From positions 1 to 30,644 of the forward strand of contig DASVCA010000019.1 in NCBI GenBank assembly GCA_036381835.1: a stretch of DNA of 30,644 nucleotides. The letters are read 5' to 3'. Below the pieces are notes generated by a model. The model was not told the origin of the DNA. It was given only the letters and a program-made list of their open reading frames with translations, and searched no databases. Shown here in pieces: positions 16,586-24,960 of this stretch. Source of the stretch: DASULK01 sp036381835 (GTDB lineage Bacteria > Actinomycetota > Actinomycetes > Mycobacteriales > Micromonosporaceae). The translations under genes and the position numbers were made by a program. Every line of letters starts with the position of its first letter. Positions within the stretch are counted from its first letter, which is position 1.

Positions 16586-17458
16586 GTGGCGGAGTCGGTA
16601 GAGGTCATCGAACGACGCATCGACGAGTTGCGGGCCGCGGTGCGGCGCGCGGTGATCGCCGGCGACCGCATCCGCGCCAAGGCCCTACGCGCCGAGCTGC
16701 GCGGTGCCGAACAGGCCTGGGAACGCGCGCTCAACGCCCTGGAAGGACGGGGCGAGCCGACCGGGCAGGTCGCGGACGACGGGGACGCCGAGGCGAGACG
16801 CGACCAGACCGGCGGCGCGTCGAGCCGCCAGCTGGTCCGCCGCCCCGGCCCGCTGCTGCCGCTGCGGGAACAGGTGCACCACGCGCTCACCCTGCTCGCC
16901 GTGCCGGCCGCGCCGAAACTGATCGCCGAGGTCCACGCGGCCTTTTTCGGACCGGTCACCGGGGAGATGTCCGGGGCCCGACTCACCCATCTGCGCCGCG
17001 ATGAGGAGCGCTCCTTCCGCGCCGCCCCGTACGCCCGCCCCTACTACCTGTGCGCGGCGCTGACCGCCGACCACCTGTCCCCGGCGCGTGGCCTGCTCGC
17101 CATCTCCACCTGGGCGTTGGAGCGGCGGATGATCGGGCCACTCAGCCCGCGGGTCGACTTCCTCACCGCGGCCGTCAACATCGCCGAGCACGCCGGTCGG
17201 ATGGTCGACAGTGACGGCGTGGGTCGGCTGCTGTGGCGGTTCGCCATGAACATCCCCGGCGCGGTGGAGACGTTCCACCGGGCGGATCGGCCGGCGGGCA
17301 AGGCGGAGGCGGTGGCCGAGGCGGCGCGTGCCGAGCTGGTCGTCCACGCCGAAGCCGACCGGGCGCACCGGCGTGAGGCGGCGGAGCGGGCCGCCGCGCT
17401 GACCGACGTCACCCGGCTGTTCGGCAACCGGCTGCGGGTGATCCGGGAGACGGCGTGA
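16586..17458 (+). CDS. Unassigned protein: coiled coil plus possible winged-helix domain (operon gene 1)
   Basis: A 290-residue protein I do not recognise. Residues 1-55 are a charged heptad-like helix (EVIERRIDELRAAVRRAV, RAELRGAEQAWERAL), probably a coiled coil. A polar linker follows (55-90). Residues 94-160 (VHHALTLLAVPAAPKLIAEVHAAFF..ARLTHLRRDEERSF..RPYYLCAAL) look like a winged helix-turn-helix. The rest is helical and Arg/Ala-rich. The GTG at 16586 is chosen because a predicted -10 ends 7 nt before it, so the mRNA may be leaderless; no Shine-Dalgarno is present, and the frame is open from 16550. The stop overlaps the next gene by GTGA. It may be the DNA-binding subunit or regulator of the cassette (inference). 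Confidence 0.72.
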   Translation: MAESVEVIERRIDELRAAVRRAVIAGDRIRAKALRAELRGAEQAWERALNALEGRGEPTGQVADDGDAEARRDQTGGASSRQLVRRPGPLLPLREQVHHALTLLAVPAAPKLIAEVHAAFFGPVTGEMSGARLTHLRRDEERSFRAAPYARPYYLCAALTADHLSPARGLLAISTWALERRMIGPLSPRVDFLTAAVNIAEHAGRMVDSDGVGRLLWRFAMNIPGAVETFHRADRPAGKAEAVAEAARAELVVHAEADRAHRREAAERAAALTDVTRLFGNRLRVIRETA

Positions 17459-18564
17459 CGGCCGGCCGGCTCGACCGGCTGCGCGGCACCGCCGCACCGC
17501 GCCGCCACGACGCCCGCGCCATCGCCGCACTCGCCGCCAACCCCGGCTGCCACCGCCGTGCCGTACTCGACGGCGCCGGGGTCGACAAGCAGCGGGTCGC
17601 CGCCCACGTGGGCTTCCCGGCGCGGTTCGGCCGGTCCCAGTTCGCCATCAGCCGGGGCAACGCGTTCGAGGCGCAGGTGAAGGCGAACGGCTGCGCGGAG
17701 CTGCTGCGTCTGCTGCGGGAGCTGCTCGGGCTGTCCATTCCCGAGGTCGCCTACGACGATCTGGAGCAGGTGGCCGGCCAGGACGGGCTCGACCTCCGCT
17801 ACGCCCGCTCGCGTCACCTGCTCGGCCGGGCGGCCACGTCCGGCCGCGGCGGCACCTTCTTCGACCATCCGCTGCTGCGCCTGGACGTCGCCGGCCAGCC
17901 GGTCTGGCTGGAACCGGACCTGATCGCGTTCCAGGTCGCCGGGCGGTTCCACGTCGTGGAGATCAAGTCGTTCGCGGTGGTTGACGGGCAGGCCGACCCG
18001 GCCAAGGTGTCCGCCGCGGCGGTCCAAGCTGCGGTGTACGTGCTGGCGCTGCGCCAGCTGATGGCCGACCTGGGCCACGACCCGGAGATCGTCTCGCACG
18101 ACGCGGTGCTGGTCTGCCCGGAGAACTTCTCCAACCAGCCGGTCGCCCACCTGCTCGACGTACGCAAACAGCTGCGGGTGCTGCGCCGCCAGCTCGACCG
18201 GATGGCGCGCATCGACGACCTGCTGGCCCGCCTGCCGCCGGAGCTGACCTTCGACCTGGCCTTCGACTCCACCGGGACGCCGACCCGCGACCCGGCCGAA
18301 CTCGTCGAAGCGCTGAACGCCGTGCCCGCCCGGTACACTCCCGAGTGCCTGGCCACCTGTGAACTGGCGTACTTCTGCCGGCACGAGGCGCGCGGCTGCA
18401 CCGCCGCCCTGGGCCGGACGGTGCGGGAGGAGCTCGGCGGGGTGGAGACGGTCGCGGAGGTGCTCGGTCTGGCCGCGGGTACCCGACCGGCCGACGGTGA
18501 GCAGGCGGAGGTCGCCGCGCTGCTGCAGACCGCGGCCCGGCTGCGTGCCGAGGTGCTGTCGTGA
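17455..18564 (+). CDS. PD-(D/E)XK nuclease of Cas4/RecB type with probable Fe-S cluster (operon gene 2)
   Basis: A 369-residue nuclease. The active-site set is complete: ISRGNAFEAQV with Glu72, EPDLIAF with Asp155, VVEIKSF with Glu169 and Lys171, and QAAVY with Gln191 and Tyr195 (the QxxxY motif of RecB/Cas4/AddB enzymes). Cysteines are placed as in Fe-S members of that clade: Cys32 near the N terminus (NPGCHRRAV) and Cys298, Cys302, Cys308 (ECLATCELAYFCRH), with Cys315 nearby. It should cut DNA in a metal-dependent way and may act as an exonuclease working with a helicase. Both ends overlap neighbours by GTGA (GTG 17455; next GTG 18561), so the three genes are translationally coupled. No cas1/cas2 or repeat array is present, arguing against a CRISPR Cas4. 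Confidence 0.85.
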   Translation: MTAGRLDRLRGTAAPRRHDARAIAALAANPGCHRRAVLDGAGVDKQRVAAHVGFPARFGRSQFAISRGNAFEAQVKANGCAELLRLLRELLGLSIPEVAYDDLEQVAGQDGLDLRYARSRHLLGRAATSGRGGTFFDHPLLRLDVAGQPVWLEPDLIAFQVAGRFHVVEIKSFAVVDGQADPAKVSAAAVQAAVYVLALRQLMADLGHDPEIVSHDAVLVCPENFSNQPVAHLLDVRKQLRVLRRQLDRMARIDDLLARLPPELTFDLAFDSTGTPTRDPAELVEALNAVPARYTPECLATCELAYFCRHEARGCTAALGRTVREELGGVETVAEVLGLAAGTRPADGEQAEVAALLQTAARLRAEVLS

Positions 18565-20045
18565 CCGTGCTGACCGCGCTGGCGCGGGCGCAGGCGGCGG
18601 CCGGGAAGACGGCACAGCCCATCGCCACCGTACGCCACGTGCACCTCGCCGAACGTCCGCTGGTGTTCGTGCCGCTGGCCATGGCCGGGGAGGCCAACGC
18701 CCCGCTCGCCGCGCTGGTCGGTGCGGCACCGGATGAGGCGACCCTGCTCATCGTGCCGCAGCCGCGCAACCGGGACCAGCGGTTCGCCTTCGCCGCCGAG
18801 CTGGGCGCGCTGCTGCTCTCCTACGTGGACTCGTTCCGCGGGTCGATGGAAGAGGTGCCGGCCGACCGCGGCAAGGAGGTCCGCCACCGGTACGCGGACG
18901 CCCCTCAGCTGCTGGTGCCGAATCCGGGCGGCATCGCCTTCACCCGGCTGCTCGGCCGCTCCACCCGGTTCCGTCGCACCGACGGGGACCACCCGGTCGA
19001 TGCGAAGGTGCCGCTACTCGGCCGCTGGCTGACGTTCTTCGCCGAACGGGCCGAGCATCCCGGTTCGTCGGCGCTGCTGGCGATGACCGACGCGCTCACC
19101 CGGCATTGGGCGACCGGGCAGAGCTCGATCGAGGACGCGCACCTGGCCGCGCTGCTGGCGTGGGTCGACCCGCCACCCGGCCGTACCGGTGCGGAGGCCG
19201 CCGCGGAGGCCGAGGATCCGCTGCGGTGGCCGCCGGCCGGCCCGGACACCGATCCGACGTTCGACAACGAGGTGCTCGCCCCCGCCATCGCCGCCTACGA
19301 GCAGGCAACGGACACGGCGGCGCGGCAGCGGGCGTACGCGGAACTGGCGGACCTGCTGCGCGGCCAGTTGGAGCCGACCTGGCGGCTGATGTGGCGCGGC
19401 GTGGACCTGCTGCGGAGGTTGCCGGCCGGGGCGTCGGTGGCGCGGCGCTGGGCGGCGGACCGGGACGCGTACACGGATTTCGTGCAGCGGCTGGATGCGG
19501 GCGCCCCACCGCAGCCGCGGCGCGACGGGGCGGTGGCTGCGGCGGCCAGACTGCAGCGGCTGGAGCGGGAGTCGGCGGCGTACGAGGTGCAGCGCGCCTA
19601 TGACGATCCGCTGGTGATGGCCGACTACCGGCTGGCCGGGGAGGCGTTCGTCGGCGAGGTGACGCTCGCCGATCCGACTCGCGTCGACGACTCCGGGAAG
19701 CGCCCGGTACTGCGGCCTCGGATCCAGGTGGTCACCGCCGATCCGGTGCTGATGCCCGAGGGGACGGTGGTGCGTTCCCCGGCCCGGCCGCGGCAGAAGG
19801 CCCGGATCGTGTTCGTACGGGCTTCCGGGCCGACGACCGAGGTGGTGCTGGAGCTGTCCGGTGGGATGGGCCGGTCGCTGACCCCGGTGCCGGGCAGTGT
19901 GCCCGAGGTGGGCGAGCGGGTCTGCTACACCACGCTGGTCGAGGATTACGTGCCGCCCGGCGCGTTTCCGGAGGAGACCCCGTGGACCCACGGCGGGCCG
20001 GATGCCGTGTCGGACGCCGCCGAGATGGCGGAGGACCGGGAATAG
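18561..20045 (+). CDS. Unassigned 494-residue protein (operon gene 3)
   Basis: I cannot place this protein in a family. Visible features are an N-terminal alpha/beta-looking part (RHVHLAERPLVFVPLAMAGE, ATLLIVPQPRNRDQRFAFAAELGALLL) and a segment LLVPNPGGIAFTRLLGRSTRF. A long helical middle follows (VPLLGRWLTFFAERAEHPGS, AHLAALLAWVDPP, AELADLLRGQLEPTWRLMWRGVDLL). The C-terminal part is probably beta-rich (RPRIQVVTADPVLMPEGT, ARIVFVRASGPTTEVVLELSGGMGR, VGERVCYTTLVEDY) and could be an OB/SH3-like nucleic-acid or protein binding domain. It has no signal peptide or membrane span. Translational coupling to the nuclease gene suggests both proteins are needed together. It is the last gene of the operon. 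Confidence 0.75.
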   Translation: MTVLTALARAQAAAGKTAQPIATVRHVHLAERPLVFVPLAMAGEANAPLAALVGAAPDEATLLIVPQPRNRDQRFAFAAELGALLLSYVDSFRGSMEEVPADRGKEVRHRYADAPQLLVPNPGGIAFTRLLGRSTRFRRTDGDHPVDAKVPLLGRWLTFFAERAEHPGSSALLAMTDALTRHWATGQSSIEDAHLAALLAWVDPPPGRTGAEAAAEAEDPLRWPPAGPDTDPTFDNEVLAPAIAAYEQATDTAARQRAYAELADLLRGQLEPTWRLMWRGVDLLRRLPAGASVARRWAADRDAYTDFVQRLDAGAPPQPRRDGAVAAAARLQRLERESAAYEVQRAYDDPLVMADYRLAGEAFVGEVTLADPTRVDDSGKRPVLRPRIQVVTADPVLMPEGTVVRSPARPRQKARIVFVRASGPTTEVVLELSGGMGRSLTPVPGSVPEVGERVCYTTLVEDYVPPGAFPEETPWTHGGPDAVSDAAEMAEDRE

Positions 20046-20118
20046 TCCCATTCGGACTTTTCATCGATAAGCCTTAATGGAAGGTGTCCGACAGGGTCGT
20101 TGACCCGTTCGGCGACGT

Positions 20119-20126
20119 CTTGCAAG
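20119..20126. promoter_or_regulatory. CTTGCAAG palindrome upstream of the Asp-box gene
   Basis: A perfect 8-bp palindrome lies 43 bp before the start codon. Similar CTTGCA-type half-sites occur in front of amylase genes controlled by LacI-family regulators in Streptomyces, and TTGCA elements recur before the isoamylase gene here. Assignment is by resemblance. Confidence 0.35.
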
Positions 20127-20168
20127 CATGCGGTCACTCTGAGTCTCATGGACTGAAAGGAGAGTGAC

Positions 20169-21779
20169 ATGTCCACAATCTCCAGAGTGGCCGCCGGCGC
20201 GGTTCTCGTCCTGGCGTTACCGATGCTCGCCGCACCGACGGCAGCCGGCGCAGCGACCGACTCGGCGGACACAACCGCCGTGCAAGGCACCGTGGCCGGT
20301 ACCGCACGCAAGGCGATCAGCCCCAACGGTGCCCTGCCGCCCAACACCACCAGCGCAGCCGAGGCGGCCCGGTTGACAGCTCAGCACAAGCAGCTGAGGG
20401 AACGCGTCGCAGCCGCCGAGGCGGCCAGGATGAACCTGCCCGCACCGGACGACCAGCGCGGCAGGGCACCACGCCCCCCGACCGAGGCCGCCGACGTCAG
20501 CGCCCAGGGTCTGCTGATCCGCACGAACAACCGCAACACCATCGCCAACGGCGCCAACGGCAGCAACCTGGCCGAGCCGGCGGCTGCCAACCGGGGTGAC
20601 TCGGTCTTCTACACCGGCAACACGTACGCGTCGTACTCCATCGACCGGGGTTCGACCTGGACCAACGTCGCGATCCCGGGTGGGCCGGCCGACGCCCCGA
20701 ACGCCTGCTGCGACCAGGACGTGGTCCGATCACACAACTACGACCGGATCTTCAGCATCATGCTGTACGTCAACAGCTCGCTGAACAACGGCGTGGTCCG
20801 CATCTTCGTCCGGCAGACTCCCTCGTCCGCCCCGATGTGCAGCTACGAAATCGACCCGGGCGGCACCGCGAACAACGTCCTGCCCGACTACCCGCACATC
20901 GGCGTCAGCCAGAACGCGCTGTATCTGGGTATCAACAACATCGGCAGCAGCGGCTGGCTGAACTCGCAGTTCATCCGGTTCAACCTGGCGCAGATGTCGG
21001 CCTGCCAGACCACCACCACCCACACCCTGACCTGGACGGGTTCGGTGGGTCAGCGGCTGCTCCTGCCGGTGGAGGGGGCCCAGAACTCCACCACCATGTA
21101 CTTCGCGGCGATGGAGAGCAGCTCGTCGATCCGGGTGTTCAAGTGGCCGGAGAGCTCCACCACGATCAACCACTGGGTGCGCAGCATCTCCGGATCCAGC
21201 TTCACCAACCCGGATTGCCGCGGCGGGACCGGCAACTACGACTTCATCGAGCGGAGCACCTCGTGGAGCGCGGCCGGGTTCCGGATGCGGGGCACCCTGC
21301 ACGGCAGCCGGGTGACCTGGTTCTGGCACTCCGCGCCCACCGGGAGCATCACGCAGGCGCATGTGCGCGTGGCGTCGTTCAACACCTCGGACATGACGCT
21401 GGCCGAGCAGACGCAGATCTGGAACCCTGACTTCTGCTTCGGCTACCCGGTGGTCAGCGGCAACGTCTTCGGGGACCTGGGCATCTCCATCGCCGCCGGA
21501 GGACGCGCCGGCGGTGGCGGTGCCGCGGCGCAGGGCTACGTCGGGGTGGACGACACCCCGAGCGACGGGATCCACTTCGGCACGGTCATCCTGACCGCGT
21601 CCGGCACGCATAACCGCACCGACGGACGCTACGGCGACTACTTCACCGTGCGCCCGAACGCCCGCTGCCAGAACGCCTGGGTAGGCACCAACTACGCGCT
21701 GCTGAACGGGACGGCGACGGCGAACGTCAACGCCCGGTACGTGGAGTTCGGCAGCACCTTGGACTCCGGCTGCTTCTGA
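20169..21779 (+). CDS. Secreted Asp-box (BNR/sialidase-fold-like) protein, function unknown
   Basis: A 536-residue exported protein. The Sec signal peptide is about residues 1-28 (VLVLALPMLAAPTAAGA). A low-complexity Ala-rich helical region follows to about 110 (EAARLTAQHKQLRERVAAAEAAR). The main domain contains a textbook Asp-box, SIDRGSTW at 157-164 (S-x-D-x-G-x-T-W), found in sialidases and other beta-propellers. Many Asn/Ser/Thr repeats and several Cys (C180, C181 and later ones) fit a secreted propeller. Only one clear Asp-box is seen, and the sialidase arginine triad was not identified, so enzymatic activity is unproven. A strong AAAGGAG site precedes the ATG. Confidence 0.78.
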   Translation: MSTISRVAAGAVLVLALPMLAAPTAAGAATDSADTTAVQGTVAGTARKAISPNGALPPNTTSAAEAARLTAQHKQLRERVAAAEAARMNLPAPDDQRGRAPRPPTEAADVSAQGLLIRTNNRNTIANGANGSNLAEPAAANRGDSVFYTGNTYASYSIDRGSTWTNVAIPGGPADAPNACCDQDVVRSHNYDRIFSIMLYVNSSLNNGVVRIFVRQTPSSAPMCSYEIDPGGTANNVLPDYPHIGVSQNALYLGINNIGSSGWLNSQFIRFNLAQMSACQTTTTHTLTWTGSVGQRLLLPVEGAQNSTTMYFAAMESSSSIRVFKWPESSTTINHWVRSISGSSFTNPDCRGGTGNYDFIERSTSWSAAGFRMRGTLHGSRVTWFWHSAPTGSITQAHVRVASFNTSDMTLAEQTQIWNPDFCFGYPVVSGNVFGDLGISIAAGGRAGGGGAAAQGYVGVDDTPSDGIHFGTVILTASGTHNRTDGRYGDYFTVRPNARCQNAWVGTNYALLNGTATANVNARYVEFGSTLDSGCF

Positions 21780-21790
21780 CCTGGACGTGT

Positions 21791-21817
21791 GGGAGGTCTC
21801 CGTCGCGGGGGCCTCCC
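21791..21817. terminator. Probable bidirectional terminator between convergent genes
   Basis: GGGAGG (21791-21796) pairs with CCTCCC (21812-21817), with an inner CCG/CGG pairing and TT following. It lies between the Asp-box gene and the convergent lipoprotein gene. Confidence 0.6.
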
Positions 21818-21824
21818 GTTCCGG

Positions 21825-22337
21825 TCAGCCGATGGCGAGGTCGGCGCTGACCCGCGCCGCTTCCTCGCCGTGGGGCTGCTCGCCGAACCGGTAGCCGAGC
21901 ACCGCCCGGTAGTCGCCCGGTTCGGCGGGCCGTTCGGCGAAGTTGGCGCTGCCCAGATCGATGCGGACGGTGTGTCGCTCACCGGGCTGGATGGCCGTGA
22001 TCCGTGGGGCCCGTTCGGCACCGCAGTTGTCGTATGCCACGTCCTGACGCCACAGCATGACCGGTGAGCAGTCGGTCTTCTGGTCCTCGACGTAGACGGT
22101 CCGCCTCCCGTCGTTGGCGATCGTCAGGGTGATGACGGATCCGGGCCGGTAGGTCGCCGCGTCCGGGATCAGCGAGAGGGCTCCCGGGCTCGGCTCGCCC
22201 GCCGGCGGGGTTCGGCCGGCGGTGCCGGGCGCGCCGTCGGGGGCGGCACCGGCGCAGCCCGCGACCGCGATCGTCACGCCGGCAAGGGTGGCCAGCGCGG
22301 CGATCGATCTTCTCAGCAACGTCGTCATACCGGACAT
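21825..22337 (-). CDS. Putative lipoprotein with Ig-like (BsuPI-like) domain
   Basis: A 170-residue lipoprotein. The signal peptide MSGMTTLLRRSIAALATLAGVTIAVAGC ends in the lipobox VAGC. A Pro/Gly linker follows, then a single beta-sandwich-like domain: PGSVITLTIANDGRRTVYVEDQ, two Cys that could pair (TDCSP and YDNCG), and IQPGERHTVRIDL with EPGDYRAVLGYRF. The pattern resembles proteinase-inhibitor BsuPI-type or other cell-surface Ig folds. The start is ATG 22337 or 22328; the frame is open to 22484 but only these give a proper signal peptide. It is divergent from the isoamylase gene. Confidence 0.75.
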   Translation of the reverse strand: MSGMTTLLRRSIAALATLAGVTIAVAGCAGAAPDGAPGTAGRTPPAGEPSPGALSLIPDAATYRPGSVITLTIANDGRRTVYVEDQKTDCSPVMLWRQDVAYDNCGAERAPRITAIQPGERHTVRIDLGSANFAERPAEPGDYRAVLGYRFGEQPHGEEAARVSADLAIG

Positions 22338-22390
22338 TGTCCGCCGATCGGGGCCGCCCGGGTGGGTTCTGCAAGCTGCTGCTTTACCCG

Positions 22391-22450
22391 CCTGAAATCG
22401 CCTGCTACCTTCCTGAAATAAATGCAAATACTTGCAACTATCTTGCGGCA
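22391..22450. promoter_or_regulatory. Repeat-rich putative operator region of the isoamylase gene
   Basis: Two CCTGAAAT direct repeats (22391-22398, 22412-22419) are 21 bp apart, two helical turns. They are followed by the inverted repeat TGCAA-ATAC-TTGCA (22423-22436) and CTTGC repeats 11 bp apart (22431, 22442). The area is AT-rich compared with its surroundings. It lies 59-118 bp before the isoamylase ATG and is a good candidate for a sugar-responsive LacI-type operator. Confidence 0.45.
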
Positions 22451-22508
22451 GGGTGTCTCGGCGCTCGCCGACCGCCCCCGCCACCCGCCGCAGGCCAGGA
22501 GGGCAGCC

Positions 22509-24851
<2,343 letters not shown>

Positions 24852-24960
24852 CGAAAGCGCAGAACTCGAACGATCGCCGAACAGGTTGCCTCTCAGCTGA
24901 ATAGCCTGGTCGAAGCAGGTGCGGTGGCCCGGATGGGGTGGCCAGACGATCGGTGACCAG

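Noticed and set aside
17455..18564. CRISPR-Cas locus suggested by the Cas4-like nuclease
   Set aside because: No cas1, cas2 or effector gene and no direct-repeat array anywhere in the window.
17044..18729. Long minus-strand open frame of about 560 codons opposite the nuclease operon
   Set aside because: Composition is Arg/Pro/Gln/Gly/Val rich as expected of the antisense frame of a GC-rich gene; the plus-strand protein has intact nuclease motifs.
22422..22508. Upstream extension of the isoamylase from ATG 22422
   Set aside because: It would place residues before the signal peptide and overlap the repeat-rich promoter region; ATG 22509 has a strong AGGAGGG.
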